A program made the translations under genes and the position numbers. Shown piece after piece: positions 50,506-59,190 of a stretch of 64,000 bases of DNA. A model generated the notes under the pieces. It searched no databases, had not been told where the DNA came from, and saw only the letters and a program-made list of their open reading frames with translations. Origin of the DNA: Hymenobacter duratus (GTDB lineage Bacteria; Bacteroidota; Bacteroidia; Cytophagales; Hymenobacteraceae); assembly GCF_014698995.1 (NCBI RefSeq), contig NZ_JACWZZ010000002.1, forward strand, positions 248,001 to 312,000. Direction: 5' to 3'. Position 1 is the stretch's first letter, and the number at the start of each line of letters is the position of its first letter.

Positions 50506-51054
50506 ATGCCGCAGCCTCTCGAAGACCTTCTGGCCGACTGCCGACGCGGGCGCCCCGCGGCGCAACGGGAGCTGTATGAGCGGCTAGCGTACCGGCTGCT
50601 GGGCGTGTGCCTGCGCTACTGCCCCAGCCGGGCCGAGGCCGAGGATGCGCTGCAGGTCACGTTTGTCAAGATTTTCACCCGCCTCGACCAATACCGGGGA
50701 CAAGGGCCTTTCGAGGCGTGGGCCCGCCGGATTGCAGTTACCACGTCGCTTACGGCTTATCACCAGCACCGCCAACGGGCCCCGCAGGTAGAATATGATG
50801 AAGCCACCGAAATGGCCCACCCGGACGGCACCCCGCTTGACCAGCTTTCGGCCGAAGAAGTTGTGACCCTCATCAATACGTTGCCTCCGGGCTACCGCAC
50901 CGTGCTCAACCTCTACGCCATAGAAGGCTATTCGCACCAGGAAATAGGCGAAATGCTGGGCATTTCGGAAGGTACCAGCAAGTCGCAGCTCTCGCGGGCA
51001 CGCCGGCTGCTGGAAGAACGGCTACTGGCTAATAATAACTTTTCTCTGTCATGA
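50506..51054 (+). CDS. ECF RNA polymerase sigma factor (Dma-associated type)
   Basis: A 182-residue group IV sigma factor. Region 2 (about 10-85) shows LLADCRRGRPAAQRELYERL, AEAEDALQVTFVKIFTRLDQ and GPFEAWARRIAVTTSL; region 4 (about 120-170) shows LINTLPPGYRTVLNLYAIEG then YSHQEIGEMLGISEGTSKSQLSRAR, a helix-turn-helix that reads the -35 element. There is no extra domain. Its stop overlaps the start of the next gene by 4 nt (ATGA). That gene encodes a dual membrane-spanning anti-sigma-like protein, so this should be its held sigma factor. The upstream AACC-N17-GTC could be an autoregulated promoter. Confidence 0.93.
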   Translation: MPQPLEDLLADCRRGRPAAQRELYERLAYRLLGVCLRYCPSRAEAEDALQVTFVKIFTRLDQYRGQGPFEAWARRIAVTTSLTAYHQHRQRAPQVEYDEATEMAHPDGTPLDQLSAEEVVTLINTLPPGYRTVLNLYAIEGYSHQEIGEMLGISEGTSKSQLSRARRLLEERLLANNNFSLS

Positions 51055-52607
51055 CGGAACGCGAATCGGAAGAACTGTTTGAAGAACTTCGGCGCAAGCT
51101 GCAGGACTACGGCAGCCACCCGTCGGAGGACGTGTGGCAGGGCATCCGGCAGCAGCTGCCGGATGCCCTGCCACACGTGCCGTCGGTCCCGCAACCGGCT
51201 CTGCGGAGCCGGCGGCTAGTGGCGGCCTTGCTGTTCCTGCTGGTTAGCGTTGTGGCCACTGTATTGATGGTGCAGCCTTCTGGCACCAAGCGGGAGTTTG
51301 CCAGCCAGCCAGCAAAGCCTAAGGAGCGCTCTAGCAAGTCAGTTTTCACTCCAAATAATCAGCAACAAACAACCTCATCAGCTTCGGTCAGCTCTGACAA
51401 AACACGTCCTGGAGTCATCATCTTGCCCCAGGCACCTCAACCGGCTTCTGCTACTACTGCCGCCCAGGCTACAAGCCCGAACGCAACACAGGAACCCGCA
51501 GGCAGTTCCGAACCGACGTCTCCAGCAACTCCCACCAACCGCATGCCGCAGCGGAAGCGTCGTTCTGCGCTGCTGGCGGCATATGTGCCTTCTGCTACTC
51601 AGCCTATTTCTGAAGTTGCTCCCAAAAAATCTGTGGCCTCGGTACGTGCGAGTAATCGTTCTGGTGCTACAAAGCCCTCTATTTCTAGTTCAGAGGCCCT
51701 TACTGCCAGTGGTAGTACAATCAGCCGCGTACTTCCGGCCGCCTGGAATGCTCCTGCTGCATTTGGTACACTGGCAACGGCAACCAATAGCAGTGGCAGC
51801 TCCGAGCCAGATGGCCAAAGCTATTCTGCTTCTGCAACGCTAGCCCGAACAGGCATGATGCCCTCTCTTCTGCTCCGGCCAGTGTCGGTCCAGCGGCAGC
51901 TGCCCAATAATCCGGTTGTTCAGCTAGTAGTGCTGGATTCGGTGGTGCCGCGTCGGCCAAGCCGCTGGGCGCTGGAAGTGCTGGCAGGTCCTGCCCTGGC
52001 CTATCGGCGGCTGGGGGCTGACTCCGCGAATAGCACTAGCCAATACGAGCGGCCCGCAGTGGCTTTTGCGGCCCAGGTACAGGCGCGCTATAGCCTCACG
52101 CCTCGTTTATACCTGACAGGAGGCGTAGGCTACGCCACGTACAGTACTCATCTCGACTTGGTACTTCGGCAACGGCAGCGCGACTCGGCTGCTACCACAG
52201 TTGACCGGGCTATAAGGCAGCGTGATGTATTTCGCTACTTCACGCTGCCCGTGCAGGTGCAGTACCAGCTGCAACGCCGGGGCCGCCTGCAGTACGGAGT
52301 GCTGGGCGGCGTCTTGCTGGATGTATATGCTGGCGGACGGACGAGCGGCAGCACGCCCTGCACCTGCGAGCAGCAGCAAAGCTGGTCCTCGGCAGATAGC
52401 CCCTATCGGCGGGTGGGCCTGAGCCTGAGCGCCGGTCTGGACCTACGCTATGCCCTCACGCCCCGCCTGACGCTGCTGGCTCAACCCATGGGCCGCTACT
52501 CCGTGCTTTCTGTTTCTGATTCCGATAAGAATAGTTCTCCTGCATTGCCCGCTCGCCATCCATTCGCGGTGGGGCTGCTTACCGGCTTTTCATTCAACCT
52601 GCGCTAA
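51051..52607 (+). CDS. Dual membrane-spanning anti-sigma factor (Dma-like): cytoplasmic domain, TM, linker, outer-membrane barrel
   Basis: A 518-residue protein. Residues 1-55 form a short acidic then basic helical domain (MTERESEELFEELRRKLQDY, EDVWQGIRQQL), the likely sigma-binding part. Residues 56-75 (LVAALLFLLVSVVATVLMVQ) are one transmembrane helix with a basic N-terminal flank (RSRR), putting the start in the cytoplasm. Residues 76-303 are a Ser/Thr/Ala/Pro/Gln-rich linker long enough to cross the periplasm. Residues 304-518 (RWALEVLAGPALAYRRL, PRLYLTGGVGYATYS, FRYFTLPVQVQYQLQRRGRL, LSLSAGLDLRYALTPRLTLL) are a predicted 8-strand outer-membrane barrel ending FSFNLR. This order is that of Bacteroides Dma proteins. 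It overlaps the sigma gene by 4 nt and has no signal peptide, as expected. Confidence 0.85.
   Translation: MTERESEELFEELRRKLQDYGSHPSEDVWQGIRQQLPDALPHVPSVPQPALRSRRLVAALLFLLVSVVATVLMVQPSGTKREFASQPAKPKERSSKSVFTPNNQQQTTSSASVSSDKTRPGVIILPQAPQPASATTAAQATSPNATQEPAGSSEPTSPATPTNRMPQRKRRSALLAAYVPSATQPISEVAPKKSVASVRASNRSGATKPSISSSEALTASGSTISRVLPAAWNAPAAFGTLATATNSSGSSEPDGQSYSASATLARTGMMPSLLLRPVSVQRQLPNNPVVQLVVLDSVVPRRPSRWALEVLAGPALAYRRLGADSANSTSQYERPAVAFAAQVQARYSLTPRLYLTGGVGYATYSTHLDLVLRQRQRDSAATTVDRAIRQRDVFRYFTLPVQVQYQLQRRGRLQYGVLGGVLLDVYAGGRTSGSTPCTCEQQQSWSSADSPYRRVGLSLSAGLDLRYALTPRLTLLAQPMGRYSVLSVSDSDKNSSPALPARHPFAVGLLTGFSFNLR
51130..51178. repeat. Perfect 24-bp inverted repeat inside the anti-sigma gene
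   Basis: ACGTGTGGCAGGGCATCCGG then CAGC (51130-51153) is perfectly complementary to 51155-51178, with a single central A at 51154. It covers codons 27-43 of the anti-sigma gene, in the cytoplasmic domain, and would make a very stable mRNA hairpin about 80 nt after the start. Confidence 0.95.
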
Positions 52608-52675
52608 CGCTGCCCGACTGGCCACCGGGCCGGCTGCCACGAGGTTGTATTCTCCACTTTTCATCCTTCCTACTT

Positions 52676-53653
52676 ATGAAAACGCAATTCTTTGCCTTGC
52701 TGGCCACTGGTCTGCTCTTATTTAGTGGCTGTAAAAAAGACGCTGACCTGCTTCAAATTGACTGTGAAGAGCCTGCTGCACAGCATGCGCTGGCCAATTT
52801 CTGGGCACGCAATGGCGCTCCGGTCCAAAAATTTACATTTACCAGTTCCACCTACCCTCCCCAAACCACTGCGAAAGGAAATCAACTATACGTCGGGTCT
52901 ACTTCCTTCGCCTATACTGATGGCAGTGCTTTATCAGCCAATGCGACTATAGAGCTTGAATTTCGGGAGATTGAAACCAAAGCAGAAATGATCCTGAGCA
53001 ATATGCCTACTTCCTCCAACGGCATGCCCTTGGAATCCGGAGGCGAGTATTACTTTAAAGTTACCGAAGGCAACAAACGCCTGCGCATGACTCCACAGGG
53101 CCGCATCTACATGGCTACGGCATATCGGTCCAGCTCCACGCGCAATTCAGGTATGCAATTGTTCTTCGGCCAGAATACCCCAAACGGTTTCAACTGGCTG
53201 CTTCCGTCCTCACAGGATGTTGTTTCCGGAGTTGGACCCTCTCAGGATACTGTTACTGCAACAGGTACGCTCTTCCAATACATTTTCACCCTCAACAACG
53301 ACAGCCTAGGCTGGGTAAACTGTGACGCCTTCATCAATGCCACCCCTCGCACTCCAGTATTCATAACTGCCAATGGCACCAATATGACGAAGGACAACAC
53401 GGCCATGTATCTAGTGTTCAAACGTCGAAACTCGGTAGTATCTACTGGCATTTTGTCCTTCGGAAGTGGGCTCACACTGCAGCTTCCCAACGTACCGGTT
53501 GGGGAGGAAGTTGATGCTGTTGTGCTGCATAAATTCAACGACAAATATTATTTCGGCAAACAAAGCGCTACCGTAGCAGCCAATCAGGTTATTGCGCCAC
53601 CTATCCGAGAAGTCACAGAGGCCGAACTTGTTGCAGAAATTCAACAATTGTAA
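52676..53653 (+). CDS. Hypothetical lipoprotein downstream of the Dma-like gene
   Basis: A 325-residue predicted lipoprotein; the signal ends LLFSGC (Cys19), followed by KKDAD, whose acidic positions may direct surface export. The rest is beta-rich (YYFKVTEGNKRLRMTPQGRI, LGWVNCDAFINATPRTPVFI, VVLHKFNDKYYFGKQSA) and contains several Cys-poor repeats, without a family that I recognise. The base composition is lower in GC than in the neighbours. It begins 68 nt after the anti-sigma gene on the same strand, so it may be co-transcribed or be a target of that sigma factor. It ends at a strong terminator. Confidence 0.78.
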   Translation: MKTQFFALLATGLLLFSGCKKDADLLQIDCEEPAAQHALANFWARNGAPVQKFTFTSSTYPPQTTAKGNQLYVGSTSFAYTDGSALSANATIELEFREIETKAEMILSNMPTSSNGMPLESGGEYYFKVTEGNKRLRMTPQGRIYMATAYRSSSTRNSGMQLFFGQNTPNGFNWLLPSSQDVVSGVGPSQDTVTATGTLFQYIFTLNNDSLGWVNCDAFINATPRTPVFITANGTNMTKDNTAMYLVFKRRNSVVSTGILSFGSGLTLQLPNVPVGEEVDAVVLHKFNDKYYFGKQSATVAANQVIAPPIREVTEAELVAEIQQL

Positions 53654-53677
53654 GTAGCTATTTATCGTGCTGTGCCA

Positions 53678-53714
53678 AAACAAAAGGAGCCGCTGCTAGC
53701 GGCTCCTTTTGTTT
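53678..53714. terminator. Bidirectional terminator between convergent genes
   Basis: A perfect 17-bp stem, AAACAAAAGGAGCCGCT with its complement, around a 3-nt loop, with A/T tracts at both bases. Confidence 0.9.
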
Positions 53715-53726
53715 CAAACGGACCAG

Positions 53727-54980
53727 TTACTGCACTTCTCCTCCTATCACCACTTGCTGCACCGGATTTTCGCCCAGCCAGTACGGAATTTCCTCGTAGT
53801 CTTGCACATCCAGTAGGAGCAGGTCGGCGCGCTTGCCGGGCTCCAGGCTGCCGATTTCGGTTTGCAGATTGAGGGCCCAGGCCGCATTGAGCGTGGCGGC
53901 GGCCAAAGCTTCTTTGGGAGTGAGGCCCATTTTGAGGCAGGCCACTGACAGGGCCAGCCACAGATTTTTGCTGGGACAGGAGCCGGGGTTGAAATCGGTG
54001 CTGATGGCGACGGGCACGCCCGCCTTGATGAGGCGGCGGCCGGGCGCGTACACGTCCTGGCGCAGAAACAGTGGCACCAGCGGCAGCAGCACCACCACCG
54101 TCCGGCCATTGGCCGCAATGCGCGCCGCATCGGCTTCGTTGAGGTAGTCGCAATGATCCACGCTAACGGCGCCCAGCGTGGCTGCCATAGCCGCGCCGCC
54201 CAGGTCGTGGAGCTGCTCGGCATGGATTTTCAGCTGAAAGCCCCGTTGCCGGGCCTGCTCCAGAAACTGACGAGACTCCTTGACGCTGAAAGCTCCTTCC
54301 TCACAGAAGATATCCACAAACGGCACCTCGGCCGGGTCGAGTTGCGGCAGTACTTCAGTAGCCAGCATCTGCAGATACTCGGCGGGGCGGCCTTTGTATT
54401 CGGGGCCGGGCACGTGGGCGCCCAGAAACGTGGGCACCACCCGCGCCGGCTGTTGCCTACCCGCCTCCTGCGCCACCCGCACCAGCCGCAACTCCGTTTC
54501 GGCATCGAGGCCGTAGCCGCTTTTGGCTTCCAACGTCGTGATGCCGTAGCGCCGGAAGCCTGCCAGATGGTGTAGCGCGTTGGAGAGCAACTCCGCCTCA
54601 GACGCGGCTCGCGTAGCACGCACGGTGCTCAGGATGCCGCCGCCGCTGGCCAGGATATCCAGATACGACTCGCCCTGCAGCTTGCGCTGGAACTCGTGGG
54701 CCCGGTTGCCGCCGAACACCAGATGCGTATGGCACTCTACCAATCCCGGCATCACTACGCGCCCGCCTGCATCGAGCACGCGCGTACCGGGCCCTATCCG
54801 GGTGGCGTCCAACTCTGCCATTGGCCCCAGCGCCACGATTCGGTCCTGCTCACAGGCTATATAAGCATCGGTCAGCACCTGCCAGTTGTGCAGCGCAGCG
54901 CCGGTAAGCGGCTGGCTGGCAGCAGCTCCGCTCAGCGTGAGCAACTGGCCACAATTGCGGATAAGAAGCGTGTAAGGCAT
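53727..54980 (-). CDS. hutI: Imidazolonepropionase
   Basis: Third step of histidine degradation: hydrolyses 4-imidazolone-5-propionate to N-formimino-L-glutamate in the cytoplasm. The 417-residue amidohydrolase has the metal motif VECHTHLVFGGNRAHEFQRK (HxH), SGYGLDAETELRLVRV, KIHAEQLHDLGGAAMAATLG (His and Gln ligands), VDHCDYLNE and STDFNPGSCPSKN (late Asp), all family marks. The length matches HutI (about 405-420). No other hut gene is in the window. Start at 54980 (MPYTLLIRNC). Confidence 0.95.
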   Translation of the reverse strand: MPYTLLIRNCGQLLTLSGAAASQPLTGAALHNWQVLTDAYIACEQDRIVALGPMAELDATRIGPGTRVLDAGGRVVMPGLVECHTHLVFGGNRAHEFQRKLQGESYLDILASGGGILSTVRATRAASEAELLSNALHHLAGFRRYGITTLEAKSGYGLDAETELRLVRVAQEAGRQQPARVVPTFLGAHVPGPEYKGRPAEYLQMLATEVLPQLDPAEVPFVDIFCEEGAFSVKESRQFLEQARQRGFQLKIHAEQLHDLGGAAMAATLGAVSVDHCDYLNEADAARIAANGRTVVVLLPLVPLFLRQDVYAPGRRLIKAGVPVAISTDFNPGSCPSKNLWLALSVACLKMGLTPKEALAAATLNAAWALNLQTEIGSLEPGKRADLLLLDVQDYEEIPYWLGENPVQQVVIGGEVQ

Positions 54981-55271
54981 AGGCGGCGGGAAAAAAGAGA
55001 GGCAGAAGGCTGACGCAGTAAATATGCAGATAAGCTTGCCATGAGGCCACTTCGGCCTTCAGTCAGGCCAGCAATACGAAGCCATACTTTTCTCTCTCTA
55101 TATGTACATTATCCAATGATAACCAGCACTATATATACAAATTTATCCCGTATCTTTTATATACCCATTTTGAGAGAATACAAGTAAACGGCTTCACAGT
55201 GAAAGCCGCACCACATGCTGCTCTGCTCAATTAATCAGTCACTTTTACCCCGTACTGTCATGCTTCCCGGA

Positions 55272-56858
55272 ATGAGAAAAACTCTACTTGCGTTTCTTCT
55301 GCTTGCCTGTGGCCATGACCTGCTGGCCCAGCTCCCTACCAACAGTTTTGCCGTGACGTCGGCGTGCCCGGCCAGCGCCGGCAACCCGTCGGTGCTGCAA
55401 CAGGTGAATACCGATGGCTCGCTCACGCCTATCGGCACCGTAACGGATGGAACTACCCCGATTATCCTGAACGCGCTGGGCTCCGACGATAATAACCCGA
55501 GCGTGGTGTACGGCCTGAACGTGCAGCAGCCGATTACGGTAGCCAACATCAACACGCCGCCCAACCTCTACCGCGTGAGCCTGGCCACGGCGCAGGCTAC
55601 CAACCTGGGCCCCGTGACACCGCCCGCTTCGCCCGGCGACGTAACAACCCCCACGCAATCCGGCGAAGCCGGCTCCTACGATGCCCGGCTCACGCTGAAT
55701 TTTATTGGTGACGGCGACGCCAGCTCGAACTACTACGTGGCCGGTGCCACGTTCCGGGTATTCTACGTGTTCGATTTGTCCTTTCCGTTTCCGTTTCTGC
55801 GACCGGTGCGCGTTTCCGACCTGCGGCTGTATGTGGGCGTAGTTCCGCTGGCTACCTTCCCGGCCACGCCTCCTGCCTGGAACCGGCTCGATACGTCCGA
55901 TCCGGCTACGGCCGCCGTCGTTGCCAGCTACCAGGCCGAAGTGCAGGCTTTCCTGACCAGCAACGGCGCGCTACCCGTTCCGGAAGGTGGCATTCAGGAC
56001 TGGGTATTCGATGTTCGTTCGGGCAACCTGATCAGCTACCTCGGACAGGACGATAAGTTCATCAGCATCAGCACCCCTGCCACCAACCCCGTCGGGACTA
56101 CCACCCAGCCAACTTCCCCCATTCCTACCCAGCAGAATATCGGCTCGATGTTTACGGACCGCGACGGCAACATTTACGCCGTAGACGCGGACGGCGGTAC
56201 TATCTACAAAATCGACCGGCTGACCGGCAACTATTCGGGCAGTTCTTACGGCTCGGCATTTGGCTGCTCGCGCGGTGATGCCGTGAGCCTGCCCGGCGCC
56301 CTGCCCCTGCCGGTTAAGCTGAAAAGTTTCACGGCTAAAGCCAGCAATGGGGCAGTTCGCATCAATTGGGTCACAGCCAGCGAGGAGCACGCCGAATCCT
56401 TCCTGATCCAGCGCAGCCGCACTGGCACCGAGTGGCAGACTGTGCAGACTGTGAAGGCCGGCAACCGCCCGTCCGGCCAGAGCTACAGTGCACTGGATTC
56501 TGCCCCATTGGCCGGCCAGTCGTATTACCGGCTGGGCATGCGCGACACGGATGGCAGCACCGTCTACTCGCCGGCACAGGCAGTTTCTCTGACCGGTAAG
56601 CTGGTGGTTCAGACCTTCCCGAACCCTGCCACCGGCCGCTTTACTGTACTCCTTTCCGCGGCCAGCGACGCGGGCACCAGTGTTGAACTACTTACCCCTA
56701 TGGGCCAGTTGGTGCGGCGCTTTCAGCCCGAAGCCGGCACTACTTCCTTCCCGTTTGATGCTCTGGGGCTTCCTGACGGACTGTACTACCTGCGTGTAGA
56801 GCAGACCGGAAGCATGCAGACGGTTCCGATAGTGCTGGTGCCGGAGAGCGGCCGATAA
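55272..56858 (+). CDS. Secreted protein with T9SS sorting domain
   Basis: A 528-residue exported protein. The signal is MRKTLLAFLLLACGHDLLA (1-19). The body has beta-rich regions with NIYAVDADGGTIYKIDRLTGN (a propeller-blade-like motif) and a fibronectin-like segment near residues 345-440 (VKLKSFTAKASNGAVRINW, a motif seen before many T9SS domains). Residues about 450-528 (VVQTFPNPATGRFTVLLSAA onward) form a type A T9SS sorting domain. The start is the ATG at 55272 because it yields a clean signal; ATGs at 55215 and 55260 are in frame. Function unknown; surface or extracellular. Confidence 0.85.
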   Translation: MRKTLLAFLLLACGHDLLAQLPTNSFAVTSACPASAGNPSVLQQVNTDGSLTPIGTVTDGTTPIILNALGSDDNNPSVVYGLNVQQPITVANINTPPNLYRVSLATAQATNLGPVTPPASPGDVTTPTQSGEAGSYDARLTLNFIGDGDASSNYYVAGATFRVFYVFDLSFPFPFLRPVRVSDLRLYVGVVPLATFPATPPAWNRLDTSDPATAAVVASYQAEVQAFLTSNGALPVPEGGIQDWVFDVRSGNLISYLGQDDKFISISTPATNPVGTTTQPTSPIPTQQNIGSMFTDRDGNIYAVDADGGTIYKIDRLTGNYSGSSYGSAFGCSRGDAVSLPGALPLPVKLKSFTAKASNGAVRINWVTASEEHAESFLIQRSRTGTEWQTVQTVKAGNRPSGQSYSALDSAPLAGQSYYRLGMRDTDGSTVYSPAQAVSLTGKLVVQTFPNPATGRFTVLLSAASDAGTSVELLTPMGQLVRRFQPEAGTTSFPFDALGLPDGLYYLRVEQTGSMQTVPIVLVPESGR

Positions 56859-56881
56859 AACCAGATCCGAGCTTTACGAAC

Positions 56882-56912
56882 AATGCCTGTGGCGTTTGCT
56901 ACAGGCATTTTC
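56882..56912 (+). terminator. Terminator of the T9SS protein gene
   Basis: AATGCCTGTgGC pairs (one wobble) with GCtACAGGCATT around GTTT, followed by TTTCG. Confidence 0.75.
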
Positions 56913-56959
56913 GTGTGTAGCGGCCAACCCTACCTGGCTGCCAGCAGTTAACTATACTG

Positions 56960-57475
56960 ATGCTCCATTCTACCCCACTTATTCTTACGCTGGCCCTGGA
57001 TGCCAGCTCCCAGCTTTTTTTCAACGAGTTGCGGCAGCGCCACTTTCCGCCGGAGCGCAATTTCCTACAGGCGCACCTCACGCTGTTTCATCACCTGCCC
57101 GGCTCCCAGCATGATGCGCTCTGCACCCAAATAGAATCCCTGACCGCACGCACGGAGCCACTGACGCTGGCCGTAACCGGCGTGCGCTTTTTGGGGCGCG
57201 GCGTGGCGTATACGCTCGAAAACCAGCAGTTGCGCGCCTTGCATAAGGAGCTGCAGGCTCTCTGGCAACCCGACCTGACTCCCCAGGATCTGCAGAAGCT
57301 ACAGCCGCATGTTACAGTCCAGAATAAAGTGGAGCCAGCCATAGCCCGCACGCTGCACCGGGAGCTTTCGGAAGACTTCCAGCCATTTGAGGCTACCGGA
57401 ACGGGGCTGCAGCTGTGGGCCTACCGCGGCGGACCATGGGAATCATTGCAGACATTTTCTTTCAAAGGATTGTAG
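56960..57475 (+). CDS. 2'-5' RNA ligase family (2H phosphoesterase) protein
   Basis: A 171-residue member of the 2H phosphoesterase superfamily, which hydrolyses or joins 2',5' or cyclic phosphodiester bonds in RNA. The two active-site motifs are present: HLTL (39-42) and HVTV (117-120), separated by about 78 residues as expected. The start is the ATG at 56960. The neighbours give no clue to the substrate: a T9SS gene upstream (with terminator) and a convergent aldehyde dehydrogenase downstream. Confidence 0.9.
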   Translation: MLHSTPLILTLALDASSQLFFNELRQRHFPPERNFLQAHLTLFHHLPGSQHDALCTQIESLTARTEPLTLAVTGVRFLGRGVAYTLENQQLRALHKELQALWQPDLTPQDLQKLQPHVTVQNKVEPAIARTLHRELSEDFQPFEATGTGLQLWAYRGGPWESLQTFSFKGL

Positions 57476-57503
57476 CGCAGGCAGCAGCCGGTAGCGCGCA
57501 ACA

Positions 57504-57541
57504 CGCCCCAATCGGACCGGAATTTTCGGCCAATTGGGGCG
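57504..57541. terminator. Terminator between convergent genes
   Basis: CGCCCCAAT and ATTGGGGCG form a 9-bp stem; an inner CCG/CGG pair extends it. The U tract is limited. Confidence 0.55.
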
Positions 57542-57568
57542 CTGTTATGTAGTGCCGACTGTCTCGGG

Positions 57569-59107
57569 CTAGATTTTCTCCGGCAGCAGAATAGCGTCTT
57601 CGTAGTTGCCCAGCACCGGCTTGTCGCCTTCTGTCACGGCTTCTACCAGCAGCGCACCGCCCACGAAAGCGCCTTTCCACGACTCACCGAGGCCACCGAA
57701 CACCTCTTCCCGGTCGCCGCGCGAGCGGAGCTTGTTGATGCCCATCTTAAAGGCGCGGACTTCCTTGGCGGTGCGCTTGGCCCACTTCTCGTCGTCGGAG
57801 GCTAGGGCACCCACCAAGGCCCCGTTGCTGATATTCATTTCGCCCACCAATTCCTCTACCCTGTCTACCAGCACAATGCTGTCGATGGGGCCGAACGGCT
57901 CTTTGAAGTATAGCTCGCTCTGGCGGGGCAGATTTACAAGGGCACGGGGCGCGCGGTACGCCGAGCGGTCCTGGCCGGGTAGGAAGAGGCTGTCGTCGAG
58001 CTTGCCTTCGAAGATGGGCGTGGCGCCGGTTTTCAGCGCATCAGCATAGAGACGGTCCAGGTCCTCGGCCTGGGCTTTATTGATGACCGGGCCAAACGCC
58101 AGGTCCGGTAGCTTGTCGTCGGCGCTGTCTACGAGCGTGGGGTTACCCACTTTCAGGCTTTTGATGGTGTTCCAGTAGGTTTCCACGAACTGCGGGAACA
58201 ACCGGCGCTCCACCACGAAGCGCACGTAGGCCGTGCAGCGCTGCTTGCCATAGTCGTAGCCCTTTTTGAGCTGGTCGGAAAGGCCATCCCAGTCACTGAA
58301 ATTCCAGATGCCGTAGGTGTTCACGCCTTCCATTTCCAGCATGTAGCGCTTGTGCTCCGAGCTGAGGGCGTCGGCAATGTTGCGGCCGTTGTAGCGGCCA
58401 CCCACGAAGCTGAGGCAATCTACGGCGTCATTTTTCACCAGCACGTCGCTCAGCTCGCCGCCCGAGCCGCTTACCAGCGTCACGGGCAGGCCGCAGCGGC
58501 GCGCAATGGCAAACGTCAGGCTCAGGGAAATGAAGCCGCCATCAGTAGGCGTTTTGGCAATGACCGAGTTGCCGCACAGCGCCTGCACCAGCACCGCGTG
58601 CAGCAGCACCGACATCGGGTAGTTCCAGGAGGCAATGTTGCTCACCAGGCCCAGCGGCTTGCGGCTGCCCAGCATGCCTTCGATGTTATCGACGTACCAC
58701 TGCACACCCTCGATAGCGCGGTCGATGTCGGTGAAGCCCAGCTTGTAAGTTTTGCCGATTTCCCACATGATAAGCTTGCCAGTCAGCTCTACCTGCTGGC
58801 GCAGCTGGTCGAGGCAGTCCTGCACCCGGCGCTTGCGCTCATCCAGGTCCACTTTGGCCCACTCGGCGGCTTCCTTTTTGGCGGCCTGCACGGCGCGCAG
58901 CGCGGTAGCGTGGTCGAGCATGGGCAGGCTGCCGAGTTCGGTGCCATCAATGGGCGACGTGAACGGGCGGGGCTTGCCAGGCTCCTGCCAGCGGCCTTCC
59001 AGCAGGTTCAGAAACTGACCATCTTGGCCGAAAACTTCCGGCGTTACGGCTTTCATCTGGCTCAGCAAGCTGCTGAACTCGACCTGGGGCGAAATGATTT
59101 TAGGCAT
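57569..59107 (-). CDS. Aldehyde dehydrogenase family protein
   Basis: An NAD(P)-dependent aldehyde dehydrogenase of 512 residues. The catalytic Cys291 (YGKQRCTAYVRF) and general base Glu258 (MLEMEGVN, in place of the usual ELGGxN) are present, as are the cofactor motifs SNIASWNYPMSVLLHA and AKTPTDG. The altered EMEG and KQRC contexts place it in a divergent clade found in Bacteroidota, not among classical proline or betaine enzymes. It lies upstream of a convergent 2H phosphoesterase and follows a Gfo/Idh/MocA oxidoreductase on the same strand by 83 nt. Substrate unknown. Confidence 0.88.
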   Translation of the reverse strand: MPKIISPQVEFSSLLSQMKAVTPEVFGQDGQFLNLLEGRWQEPGKPRPFTSPIDGTELGSLPMLDHATALRAVQAAKKEAAEWAKVDLDERKRRVQDCLDQLRQQVELTGKLIMWEIGKTYKLGFTDIDRAIEGVQWYVDNIEGMLGSRKPLGLVSNIASWNYPMSVLLHAVLVQALCGNSVIAKTPTDGGFISLSLTFAIARRCGLPVTLVSGSGGELSDVLVKNDAVDCLSFVGGRYNGRNIADALSSEHKRYMLEMEGVNTYGIWNFSDWDGLSDQLKKGYDYGKQRCTAYVRFVVERRLFPQFVETYWNTIKSLKVGNPTLVDSADDKLPDLAFGPVINKAQAEDLDRLYADALKTGATPIFEGKLDDSLFLPGQDRSAYRAPRALVNLPRQSELYFKEPFGPIDSIVLVDRVEELVGEMNISNGALVGALASDDEKWAKRTAKEVRAFKMGINKLRSRGDREEVFGGLGESWKGAFVGGALLVEAVTEGDKPVLGNYEDAILLPEKI

Positions 59108-59190
59108 AAGCGAAGAGAAGCCGTGTGGTGGTAGTGGTGAAGGAGTACGAATGCTCCTAAAAGTAGGTGGTGAAGAAGTTGTTTCGGAGG

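Noticed and set aside
53727..54980. Complete histidine utilisation operon
   Set aside because: Only hutI is found; hutH, hutU and hutG-type genes are not in the window.
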